Source of the DNA: an uncultured Clostridia bacterium
GTDB lineage: Bacteria; Bacillota; Clostridia; Oscillospirales; Ruminococcaceae
Length of the DNA: 13,830 nucleotides
Direction: 5' to 3'
NCBI GenBank assembly: GCA_947632425.1
Contig: CANRPG010000030.1
Location: 1 to 13,830 of the forward strand
The notes beneath the pieces are model-generated. The model was not told where the DNA came from and made no database searches. It saw only the letters and a program-made list of their open reading frames with translations. A program made the position numbers and the translations under genes. This document shows, one piece after another, positions 7,086 through 13,830 of the stretch. How positions within the stretch are numbered: the stretch's first letter is position 1; each line of letters opens with the position of its first letter.

Positions 7086-7160
7086 CACCCCCAAAAAAGT
7101 TACACCCCACCCTCCACGCCGCTGGAAGAATATTCTGCCAGTGGCTCTTTTTTGGGGGTG
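7086..7160. repeat. Hairpin B with AGAATATTCT core (second copy of the 20-bp repeat)
   Basis: The outer arms CACCCCCAAAAAAG (7086-7099) and CTTTTTTGGGGGTG (7147-7160) match perfectly over 14 bp. The core (7118-7145) is a near-perfect 28-bp palindrome: GCC, CTGG and AGAAT on the left pair with ATTCT, CCAG and GGC on the right, with only one G-T and one A-G position between. The central 20 bp is identical to 6936-6955, and GC(T/C) just before it is also shared apart from one base. Confidence 0.8.
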
Positions 7161-7237
7161 GTTAGTGGGAGGGAGGAGTTTATTGGTATATACTTATGGA
7201 ATATGTAAATGTAGACGTTGAACAGCTCCGCAGGCTT

Positions 7238-7251
7238 GCGCGTAAGCGCAA
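7238..7251. repeat. Right copy of the 14-bp inverted repeat
   Basis: GCGCGTAAGCGCAA is the exact reverse complement of 6366-6379. On the + strand it can fold as GCGC-GTAA-GCGC, a stem closed by a GNRA-type tetraloop. Confidence 0.7.
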
Positions 7252-7271
7252 TTATATAAATACAGAAAAGC

Positions 7272-7313
7272 AAAAAAACACCTCTTACTGTATTTTACAG
7301 CAAGAGGTTTTTT
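7272..7313. terminator. Bidirectional terminator between the intergenic region and argS
   Basis: CCTCTT (7281-7286) pairs with AAGAGG (7302-7307), with an inner stem CTGTA (7288-7292) and TACAG (7296-7300) around TTT. On the + strand it is followed by TTTTTT; on the minus strand the hairpin is followed by a run of seven T (complement of A at 7272-7278). It begins a few nt after the argS stop, so it ends argS and would also stop + strand transcription entering from the left. Confidence 0.9.
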
Positions 7314-7315
7314 AT

Positions 7316-9106
7316 TTACATCTTCTCAACGGTGTCGATAGCCAACACGTCAAGATGTTTTATAAGCATTCGTTTTACAAGCCGGCAAAGGTTTATCCAC
7401 GCCGACTTTTTCTTTTCGTCGCTCTCGTTCATGATGTGGTTTTCCTGATAGAATTTTGAGAACAGCACCGCCAGCTGATAGGCGTTCTCGCAGACGTAAT
7501 TCGGCGCTCGCTCTGTAAATGCGTGTCTGAACGTTTCGTCCGTCAGCAGAATGTTCAGCATAAGCTCGCGTTCGCTGTCGGTGTATATCTCGCCGAGCTC
7601 TATCTCGCCCTCGTCGTCAATGCCCAGCTTGCGAAGCACCGAGCATATGCGCGTTACCATGTAAAGCAGGTATACGCCCGTTTTACCGTCGGCAGAGAGA
7701 AACTTATCAAGATCGAAGATGTAGTCTTTCGAGCGGTGGTTTATAAGGTCGCCAAATTTTATTGAAGCTATGGCGATCTTTCGCGCGGTGTCGTCAAGCT
7801 CTTGCAAAGTGTCAAACTTGTCTGCCTGCATTCTTGCCTTAGCGGCATCAAAGGCGGTATCTAGCAGCATTTGCAGCTGCATTACGCCGCCGTCACGCGT
7901 TTTATATGGCTTGCCGTCTGCACCGTTCATAGTGCCGAAACCCATATATTCAAGCTGCGTTTCATCGCGCATTATGCCGGCAAGTTTTGCACATCTGAAA
8001 CACTGCTCAAAGTGCAGAGTCTGCCGCTTGTCTGCAACATACCAAACGTTATCGGGCTTGAAATCTTTCTCGCGCTGTATAAGCGTTGCAAGGTCGGTTG
8101 TATCATAAAGCACCGAACCATCGGTCTTTTTTATCATAACGGGCGGCATAGGGGCTTTGTCGTCCTCCTGCGCCACGTCTACCACCATTGCGCCCATGCT
8201 CTCATGCATAAGACCCTTTGAAGTAAGCACGTCAAGCAGCTGCGGTATATACTCGTCAGCATCGCTTTCGCCGTACCAAAAATCAAAATCAACATTCAGC
8301 TGCGAGAATATTCTTTTAACATCGCCGACCGATATGCCCACGATCTTTTTCCACAGATCATAAATGCCCTTTTTGTGAGATTGCAGCATAAGCGTCATGT
8401 CGTGAGCCTTTTCTTTGAAAGCCCTGCCCTCGTCGCTGTCCTCTTTTGAAAGCTTGCTTGCCGCAGGGTATATCTCGTTGAGCTGCGCTGTGTCAAGGTC
8501 GGGTATAACGTCCTTTTCTGGGTCAAAATCATCACTGAAGCATTTCCAGTCGGGGTGCATTTGTGAGAGATACGCAATAACAAGCCCCATGGGCATACCC
8601 CAGTCGCCAAGATGCGCATCGCCTATGACTTTGTGACCGCAAGCCCTTGCAAGTCTTTTCAGAGCCTCGCCTATTATCGCGCTGCGCAGATGACCTATGT
8701 GAAGCGCTTTGGCAACGTTGGGTCCGCCGTAATCTATAACTATTGAAGAAGGTTTTTCAGCCTGAACAACGCCCAGGTGCTCATCTTTGGCAATGGCGCG
8801 GCACTGCTCGGCTAAAAATTCGTCCGTCAGCGTTATGTTTATGAAGGCAGGCTTTACCGCCTCTACCTTTGCAAAACGCTTGTCCTCTTTCAGCTTGTCG
8901 GCAACTTCCTGCGCTATTATGGCAGGCGATTTGTGATAAAGTTTTGCGCCGCCGAAAGCCCCGTTGCACTGAAACTGGCAGATGTCGGGTCTGTCAGACA
9001 CCAGCACCGTGCCCAGCGAGGGGTCGTAGCCGCAGCTTTCAAACGCCGCCGATACCGTTTCGGTAAGCAGCGCGGTAATATTTTTTGTGCGTTTATTTTC
9101 CGTCAT
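7316..9106 (-). CDS. argS: Arginyl-tRNA synthetase (class I)
   Basis: A 596-residue protein, within the normal ArgRS length range. It catalyses ATP-dependent charging of tRNA-Arg in the cytoplasm. The class I signature is HIGH at residues 136-139 within IDYGGPNVAKALHIGHLRS, the typical ArgRS form. The KMSKS equivalent is the degenerate YKTRDGGVMQL, also usual for ArgRS. An N-terminal Add-1-like tRNA-binding domain (about 1-115) precedes the catalytic domain, and a DALR anticodon-binding domain ends the protein in AIDTVEKM. The start is placed at ATG 9106-9104 (MTENK), because an AAAGGA sequence (complement of 9116-9121) lies 9 nt upstream; the ATG three codons earlier is too close to it, and a longer frame to 9187 would start upstream of the promoter. 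The gene has its own promoter and terminator, so it is probably monocistronic. Confidence 0.96.
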   Translation of the reverse strand: MTENKRTKNITALLTETVSAAFESCGYDPSLGTVLVSDRPDICQFQCNGAFGGAKLYHKSPAIIAQEVADKLKEDKRFAKVEAVKPAFINITLTDEFLAEQCRAIAKDEHLGVVQAEKPSSIVIDYGGPNVAKALHIGHLRSAIIGEALKRLARACGHKVIGDAHLGDWGMPMGLVIAYLSQMHPDWKCFSDDFDPEKDVIPDLDTAQLNEIYPAASKLSKEDSDEGRAFKEKAHDMTLMLQSHKKGIYDLWKKIVGISVGDVKRIFSQLNVDFDFWYGESDADEYIPQLLDVLTSKGLMHESMGAMVVDVAQEDDKAPMPPVMIKKTDGSVLYDTTDLATLIQREKDFKPDNVWYVADKRQTLHFEQCFRCAKLAGIMRDETQLEYMGFGTMNGADGKPYKTRDGGVMQLQMLLDTAFDAAKARMQADKFDTLQELDDTARKIAIASIKFGDLINHRSKDYIFDLDKFLSADGKTGVYLLYMVTRICSVLRKLGIDDEGEIELGEIYTDSERELMLNILLTDETFRHAFTERAPNYVCENAYQLAVLFSKFYQENHIMNESDEKKKSAWINLCRLVKRMLIKHLDVLAIDTVEKM

Positions 9107-9139
9107 ATTATTCATTCCTTTTAAAGATCTGCATTTATA

Positions 9140-9168
9140 ATTATAGCACATAACTTTAGTAAAATCAA
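9140..9168 (-). promoter_or_regulatory. argS promoter
   Basis: Read on the minus strand, TTGATT (9168-9163), a 17-bp spacer and a perfect TATAAT (9145-9140), with an extended -10 TGC directly before it. The predicted leader is only about 27 nt, so no T-box riboswitch can be present. Confidence 0.85.
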
Positions 9169-9177
9169 GAAGAAATA

Positions 9178-9207
9178 AAGAGCGCATAAAAACGCCTGCT
9201 CGCTCTT
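9178..9207. promoter_or_regulatory. Inverted repeat between divergent promoters
   Basis: AAGAGCG (9178-9184) and CGCTCTT (9201-9207) form a perfect 7-bp inverted repeat with a 16-bp spacer; the right arm overlaps the recJ -35 box. It could be a protein-binding site, but the arms are short and chance is not excluded. Confidence 0.3.
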
Positions 9208-9234
9208 GAAAATTTCAGTGATATGTGATACAAT
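9206..9234 (+). promoter_or_regulatory. recJ-rel promoter
   Basis: TTGAAA (9206-9211), a 17-bp spacer and TACAAT (9229-9234), preceded by the extended -10 TGA (9226-9228). The leader to the recJ ATG is about 30 nt. The -35 boxes of this promoter and of the argS promoter lie back to back, 37 bp apart. Confidence 0.85.
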
Positions 9235-9270
9235 AAAAATAACTAAGCTTATTTTGACGGAGGTAGGATA

Positions 9271-11304
9271 ATGAACCGCTGGACTGTGGGAAAACCAGAT
9301 GAGGCTCTTGCAAAAGAAATAGAAAAACAGTGCGATCTTTCGCCGCTGTGCATAAAGGTGCTGTTGTCAAGGGGCTGTAAAGATCTTGACGATATTGCTG
9401 CGTTTTTTGAAGATATGCCGCTTGAAGATCCGTTTATGCTGAAAGATATGCAGACAGCCGTTGATACTATAAACAAGGCGATAGACAGCTTTGAGCCTAT
9501 ATGCGTATACGGCGACTATGACTGCGACGGCGTTACCGCAACGGCGGTGCTTTATAATTATCTTGAAAACAGCGGCGCGAATGTTACCTATTATATACCA
9601 GAGCGTTCTGAGGGATTTGGCATGAACGCTGATGCGGTGCGCAGGCTGGCAGAAAGCGGCGTAAAGCTTATTGTTACCGTTGACAACGGCATTTCGGCTG
9701 TGGAAGAAGCCGCTCTTATAGAAGAACTTGGAATGAAGCTGGTAGTTACCGACCACCACAAGCCGCCTGAGGTGCTGCCGAAAGCGGTCGCGATAGTAGA
9801 CCCCCACAGAGCCGATTGCCCGTCATCTTTCAAGGATATTGCAGGGGTGGGCGTTGCGCTGAAGCTGTGTGCGGCTCTTGACGGCGGCAGTTATGATGCG
9901 GTATTAGAGCAGTATGGAGATCTGGTCGCGATAGGCACGGTGGCTGATGTTGTTCCGCTGAAAGGCGAGAACAAAACGATAGTCAACACCGGCATGAGGC
10001 TTTTAAAAAATACCGAAAATCAAGGTCTTTTGGAACTTATGGAGCTTAGCGGCATAGGCGGTGAAAAGGCGCAGAAAATGACCTGCACAGATATAGCTTT
10101 CAGGCTTGCACCGCGCATAAATGCCGCAGGAAGATTCGGTTCGCCAAAGTCGGCGGTGGCGCTTTTGCTTGCAGAGGACGAAGAAGCTCAGCTGAAAGCA
10201 GAGGAACTGCATGAGCTTAACAGCAGCCGCAAGGCAAGCGAACAAGAGATCATCGCGCAGATAAAAGAGACTATAGACAAAGACAGAAGCCTGCTCTCGG
10301 ACAAAGTGCTTGTAATAGACGGCAAGGGCTGGCACCATGGGGTGATAGGCATTGTTGCCTCGAAGATCATGGAAGCATACGGCAAACCGTGCGTGCTTAT
10401 TTCGGTAGACCAAGACGGCATGGCAAGGGGCAGTGCAAGAAGTATGCACGGGTTCAATATCTTCAAGTGCTTTACATACTGCGAAAGCCTTCTGGAAAAG
10501 TCGGGCGGACATGAATGTGCAGGCGGTCTTTCTATAAAAGAAGAAAATATCAAGGCGTTCAGGCAGATGGTGCGTGAGTATGCCGACAAAGCGGAAACCA
10601 TGCCGTACACAGAGCTTAACGCCGACAAGCTGCTAACGCGAGAAGACCTGACATGCGGTCAGGTGCAGTCGCTTGAAAGGCTGGAGCCGTTTGGTGAGAG
10701 CAACCCAGAGCCGCTGTTTGCAATGGTCGGCGCAAAGGTGCAGAGAATAGTGCCGCTGGCGCAGGGCAAGCACACAAAGCTGGAGGTCTCATACGACAGC
10801 ACTGTGCAGGATATTTTGCTGTTTGGCAAAGAGCCGGCAAAAACAGGTATACGGCAGGGCGACAGGGTAGACATAATGGTAAGAGCGGGCATAAATGAGT
10901 TTAATGGAAAAAGGTCGGTATCGCTGAGAGCAGAGGATATACGCCTGAGCGGCATAAAGCAGCAAAAGGCGTTCGCGGCGATGAGGTGTTACGACGACAT
11001 TGTGTGCGGCAAAAACGTAGAGCCAAAGCTTGCCTCTCTGATAATGCCGGAAAGGAAAGAACTGCTTGCGGTATACAAAGCTATAGGAGACGGCATAAGT
11101 ATAGATATGCTGATGCAGAGAATGTATCTTGAATATAACATAAACTTCGGCAAAACGCGTGCCTGCGCGGACATTTTCTGCGAGGCAGGGATAGCCAAGC
11201 TCTCTGACGGTTGCAGATATATTGAGACTGTAAAAACGCAGGGCAAGGCTGATCTGTCGGCGACAAATACCATGCGAAGGCTGGCGGCTTTGCAAAACGC
11301 ATAA
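9271..11304 (+). CDS. recJ: Single-stranded-DNA-specific exonuclease RecJ
   Basis: A 677-residue protein: longer than E. coli RecJ (577) and shorter than B. subtilis RecJ (786), in line with a Firmicute form carrying a C-terminal extension. DHH-family motifs are in order: VYGDYDCDGVTATA with D82/D84/D86, TVDNGI with D138, and the DHH triplet D161-H162-H163 in VTDHH. Then come GSARSMHGFNIF and the DHHA1 motif GGHECAGG (412-419), followed by an OB-fold region and a C-terminal tail. RecJ degrades ssDNA 5' to 3' using Mn/Mg in recombination, mismatch and base-excision repair. The ATG at 9271 has GGAGG (9259-9263) 7 nt upstream. It heads an operon with rel, which starts 32 nt downstream without a terminator. 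All metal-binding residues look intact. Confidence 0.96.
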   Translation: MNRWTVGKPDEALAKEIEKQCDLSPLCIKVLLSRGCKDLDDIAAFFEDMPLEDPFMLKDMQTAVDTINKAIDSFEPICVYGDYDCDGVTATAVLYNYLENSGANVTYYIPERSEGFGMNADAVRRLAESGVKLIVTVDNGISAVEEAALIEELGMKLVVTDHHKPPEVLPKAVAIVDPHRADCPSSFKDIAGVGVALKLCAALDGGSYDAVLEQYGDLVAIGTVADVVPLKGENKTIVNTGMRLLKNTENQGLLELMELSGIGGEKAQKMTCTDIAFRLAPRINAAGRFGSPKSAVALLLAEDEEAQLKAEELHELNSSRKASEQEIIAQIKETIDKDRSLLSDKVLVIDGKGWHHGVIGIVASKIMEAYGKPCVLISVDQDGMARGSARSMHGFNIFKCFTYCESLLEKSGGHECAGGLSIKEENIKAFRQMVREYADKAETMPYTELNADKLLTREDLTCGQVQSLERLEPFGESNPEPLFAMVGAKVQRIVPLAQGKHTKLEVSYDSTVQDILLFGKEPAKTGIRQGDRVDIMVRAGINEFNGKRSVSLRAEDIRLSGIKQQKAFAAMRCYDDIVCGKNVEPKLASLIMPERKELLAVYKAIGDGISIDMLMQRMYLEYNINFGKTRACADIFCEAGIAKLSDGCRYIETVKTQGKADLSATNTMRRLAALQNA

Positions 11305-11336
11305 TACCGAAAATTATTAAGAAAGGGTGTTAGGGT

Positions 11337-13529
11337 ATGCCTGAGGAATATACAAGAAATTATCTGGAACAAAAACTTAAAGACAGTGAAAAACAGTACG
11401 ATACCAAGAAGATCTTCGCGGCATATGAGTTTGCAAACACCGCCCACACAGGTCAGATGCGTGATTCGGGCGAGCCGTATATCATTCACCCGATAGCGGT
11501 AGCCTGCATACTGATAGACCTGGGTATGGACACCGATACTATCTGCGCTGGGCTGCTGCACGATGTTGCGGAGGACACCGAGTTTTCTATAGATGATATA
11601 TCGAAGAAATTCGGCGCTGACGTTGCAATGCTGGTCGACGGCGTTACAAAACTGAAAAAGATACCGCTGCTTACCAAAGAGGAGCAGACCGCCGAGAATG
11701 TGCGCAAAATTCTGCTGGCGATGAGCGAGGACATCAGAGTTATGATAATAAAGCTCGCCGACCGCATACACAATATGCGCACACTGAAATACCGCGCACA
11801 GGATAAGCAAAGGGCAACGGCTCTTGAAACGATGAACATTTACGCGCCGATAGCCCACAGGTTGGGGATACGCTCTATAAAAGAGGAACTGGAAGATCTG
11901 TCTTTTATGTATCTTGACCCGTATGCGTATGAGGAGATAGAGCGGCTTATTGCCACGCGCAAGGCAGACAGGCAGCGCATTATCGACAGCATTATGGCAA
12001 AGATACGCGCGCGGCTTGCGCAGGATTTTGACAAGGAGTTTATTATAGAAGGCAGGGTAAAGAGCAACTACGGCATATACAAAAAGATATACCGCGACGG
12101 CAAGGAGTTTGACCAGATATTTGACAGGTACGCGGTGAGGATAATAGTAGATACGGTGAACGAATGTTACAATGTTCTGGGTATTATACACGATATGTTC
12201 AACCCGATACCCAACAGGTTCAAAGACTATATCTCAACGCCGAAAGCGAATATGTATCAGTCGCTGCATACTACCGTTATCGGCAACGAGGGTTCGCCGT
12301 TTGAAGTGCAGATACGCACCAAAGAAATGCATCGCACCGCCGAGTACGGCATAGCAGCCCACTGGAAGTACAAAGAGGGCATAAACACCAAGTACACCAA
12401 AGACGACAACCGTCTGGCGTGGGTAAGGCAGATACTTGAAACGCAGCAGAACACCAACGATGTGGAAGATATTGTAAGGTCTATAAAGAGCGATCTTTCT
12501 ACAGAAGATCTGTTTGTGTTCACCCCGAAAGGCGATATGATAACTTTGCCAAACGGCGCTAACGTTATTGACTTTGCCTATGCGATACACACGCAGGTGG
12601 GCCACAGAATGTGCGGCGCAAAGGTCGACAAGAAAATGGTCTCGCTCGACCACAAGCTGAAAACGGGCGAGATAGTTGAGATAATAACAAACCCCAACCA
12701 CACCCCCAGCAGAAGCTGGCTGAAAATGTGTGTCACCAACGAGGCGCGTTCAAAAATACGCACATGGTTCAAGCGCGAAAGGCGTGAAGAAAATATTTTT
12801 GAGGGGCGCAGAACGCTTGAAACGGAGTTCAGACGCAACCTTATAAGGATACCGGAAGATGAGCTGGAAGAGTTTCTCTCGGCGGATATGAAAAAGCACA
12901 ACTGCGAAACGCTCGACGACTTTTTTGCCGCGATAGGCTACGGCGGCATACAGCTTTCAAAGCTTATGCAGCACCTTAAGACCGCCTACAGCAAGCGCGT
13001 TCAGGAAAAGGAGATGCCCGAGCAGCAGAGAGTTTTGGAACAGGTAAAAGAAAGCAGCGTGAAGAACAAGTCGGGCGTTATAGTTGACGGCATACCCGAC
13101 TGCGAGATAAAATTCGCGCAGTGCTGCAATCCTCTGCCGGGCGATGATATAGTAGGCTTTGTAACGCGCGGTCACGGCATTTCTGTGCACAAGACCGACT
13201 GTGCAAATTACCTCGGTCAGATGAGCAACGAGGCGCAGAGAGAGCGCTGGATAGCGGTAAGGTGGGCAAACAGCAGCGAGGAGAACAGCTATTTTAAAGT
13301 TACGCTGGATATTCTGGCGACAGATAGGATAGGTCTGCTTGCCGATATATCGGTAGAGCTTTCAAATATTCGCATACCCATGCACGAGGCAACGGCGAGA
13401 GAGCTTAAAAACGGCAATGCCAGCGTTATGGTAACGATAAGCGTTGCAGGGGTAAATCAGCTGAACAACGTTATACAAAGACTTAAAAAGGTGCCAAGCG
13501 TTTTGTCTGTAGACAGAACGGGAAAATAA
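11337..13529 (+). CDS. rel: Bifunctional (p)ppGpp synthetase/hydrolase Rel (RelA/SpoT)
   Basis: A 730-residue long RelA/SpoT homologue. The HD hydrolase domain has H51 in YIIHP, H75-D76 in LLHDVAED and LADRIHNMRT, all intact, so hydrolysis should be active. The synthetase domain follows with RVKSNYGIYKKI, the substrate loop NMYQSLHTTVIG, and E323 in FEVQIRTKEMHRTAEYGIAAHWKYK. A TGS domain (about 392-452; FVFTPKGDMITLPNGANVIDF), a conserved-cysteine region (C589, C596-C597 in QCCNPLPGD) and a C-terminal ACT domain (about 655-730) regulate the enzyme on the ribosome. It makes the alarmone (p)ppGpp from ATP and GDP/GTP on amino-acid starvation and breaks it down otherwise. AAAGGG lies 9 nt before the ATG. 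It is co-directional with recJ and with the downstream hydrolase gene. Confidence 0.97.
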   Translation: MPEEYTRNYLEQKLKDSEKQYDTKKIFAAYEFANTAHTGQMRDSGEPYIIHPIAVACILIDLGMDTDTICAGLLHDVAEDTEFSIDDISKKFGADVAMLVDGVTKLKKIPLLTKEEQTAENVRKILLAMSEDIRVMIIKLADRIHNMRTLKYRAQDKQRATALETMNIYAPIAHRLGIRSIKEELEDLSFMYLDPYAYEEIERLIATRKADRQRIIDSIMAKIRARLAQDFDKEFIIEGRVKSNYGIYKKIYRDGKEFDQIFDRYAVRIIVDTVNECYNVLGIIHDMFNPIPNRFKDYISTPKANMYQSLHTTVIGNEGSPFEVQIRTKEMHRTAEYGIAAHWKYKEGINTKYTKDDNRLAWVRQILETQQNTNDVEDIVRSIKSDLSTEDLFVFTPKGDMITLPNGANVIDFAYAIHTQVGHRMCGAKVDKKMVSLDHKLKTGEIVEIITNPNHTPSRSWLKMCVTNEARSKIRTWFKRERREENIFEGRRTLETEFRRNLIRIPEDELEEFLSADMKKHNCETLDDFFAAIGYGGIQLSKLMQHLKTAYSKRVQEKEMPEQQRVLEQVKESSVKNKSGVIVDGIPDCEIKFAQCCNPLPGDDIVGFVTRGHGISVHKTDCANYLGQMSNEAQRERWIAVRWANSSEENSYFKVTLDILATDRIGLLADISVELSNIRIPMHEATARELKNGNASVMVTISVAGVNQLNNVIQRLKKVPSVLSVDRTGK

Positions 13530-13538
13530 GGTGATAAT

Positions 13539-13830
13539 ATGAATATTTTTATACTTCCGCCGATGGGTCTGTGCGGCGCGAACAGCTATATTATAGCTTC
13601 TGAAAAAGGCTCGGCGGCTTTGGTAGATGCGCCTGCAAACGCAGACTTTGTGCTGGGCGAGATACAAAGGCGTTCTCTTTCGCTGAAAATGCTTCTTCTG
13701 ACCCACGGGCATATAGACCACATAGAAGCCGCGGCGCAGCTGCAAAAAAAGTCGGGCTGCAAGGTGTATATACACTCGGGTGATATGGCTATGCTCACCG
13801 ACGGCAGGCTAAACCTAGCAAACAATATGA
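13539..13830 (+). CDS. Metallo-beta-lactamase-fold hydrolase, N-terminal part (glyoxalase II-like), cut by window end
   Basis: The frame from ATG 13539 stays open to the window end, giving the first 97 residues, beginning MNIFILPPMGLCGANSYII. The zinc-binding signature HxHxDH is present as THGHIDHIEAA, after the typical first strands. MBL-fold proteins of this size class act as metal-dependent thioester or phosphoester hydrolases (glyoxalase II-like, YqgX type); substrate unknown. It starts 9 nt after the rel stop, with AAGGTGA (13528-13534) as ribosome-binding site, so it is in the recJ-rel operon. Clostridial genomes often place such a gene after rel, which fits. The C-terminal half cannot be seen. 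Confidence 0.88.
   Translation, partial: MNIFILPPMGLCGANSYIIASEKGSAALVDAPANADFVLGEIQRRSLSLKMLLLTHGHIDHIEAAAQLQKKSGCKVYIHSGDMAMLTDGRLNLANNM

Larger units (their letters stand above)
6358..7271. other. Gene-free, hairpin-rich intergenic region
   Basis: About 0.9 kb between the aminotransferase gene and the argS terminator. The open frames here are short (at most about 75-87 residues), start mostly without a ribosome-binding site and are cysteine/serine- or lysine-rich without a recognisable family, so none is called. Instead the stretch is made of back-to-back inverted repeats (listed separately), an exact 20-bp repeat, a 14-bp inverted repeat near its two edges and an 11-bp direct repeat. This looks like an accumulation of small non-coding repetitive elements (REP/MITE-like) or a structured RNA region. 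I do not recognise a known RNA family in it. Confidence 0.75.

Noticed and set aside
6358..7315. CRISPR array, tRNA or IS transposase remnant
   Set aside because: There is no regularly spaced repeat series (the 20-bp sequence occurs only twice), no cloverleaf or CCA end, and no transposase-like peptide in any frame.
6759..7459. Three short + strand open frames (6759-6986, 6990-7208, 7196-7459)
   Set aside because: They run through the hairpins or into antisense argS, lack a convincing ribosome-binding site and show no family resemblance.
9107..9187. Longer ArgS N-terminus starting at 9187, or a T-box leader
   Set aside because: The argS promoter lies at 9140-9168, so the transcript starts downstream of 9187 in the reading direction; the ~27-nt leader is too short for a T-box.
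10989..12191. 400-codon open frame on the minus strand
   Set aside because: It lies wholly opposite recJ and rel, whose products match known families over their full lengths; the antisense translation resembles no family.

Overview
The window is a chromosomal segment of a low-to-mid GC Firmicute, most likely from the Oscillospiraceae/Ruminococcus part of the Clostridia. This taxonomic call is inference. It rests on housekeeping protein families of clostridial type, strong GGAGG ribosome-binding sites, near-consensus sigma-A promoters, heavy use of ATA (Ile) and AGA/AGG (Arg) codons, and a repeat-rich intergenic region. No phage, plasmid, IS transposase, CRISPR, tRNA or rRNA gene is visible.

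Left part (1-6357, all + strand). The window opens in the last ~177 codons of the ribosome-associated GTPase TypA/BipA, closed by a hairpin terminator (545-576). A promoter at 582-610 then drives a compact three-gene operon: a MoxR-type AAA+ ATPase, a DUF58 membrane protein, and a polytopic membrane protein with an extracytoplasmic transglutaminase-like domain. The trio is widespread but poorly characterised; the usual guess is a chaperone/ATPase acting with a vWA-like DUF58 partner and an envelope cysteine-peptidase/transglutaminase fold enzyme. A class I/II PLP-dependent aminotransferase follows, with a very good promoter lying in the last codons of the transglutaminase gene.

Middle (6358-7315). 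About 0.96 kb carries no credible gene but is full of secondary structure: roughly ten perfect or near-perfect hairpins, an exact 20-bp sequence present twice (each copy at the tip of a larger hairpin whose outer arms differ in sequence but still pair), a 14-bp inverted repeat near both edges, and an 11-bp direct repeat. It ends in a strong bidirectional terminator shared with argS.

Right part (7316-13830). argS (arginyl-tRNA synthetase) is on the minus strand. It diverges from recJ (ssDNA exonuclease) across a ~165-bp region with back-to-back, near-consensus extended -10 promoters. recJ is followed closely by rel, a bifunctional (p)ppGpp synthetase/hydrolase, and then by a metallo-beta-lactamase-fold hydrolase cut off by the window end. 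In B. subtilis apt sits between recJ and relA and dtd follows relA; here both are absent from those positions.

The coding content is ordinary housekeeping. The most unusual part is the structured intergenic region, especially the paired hairpins with a shared AGAATATTCT core.
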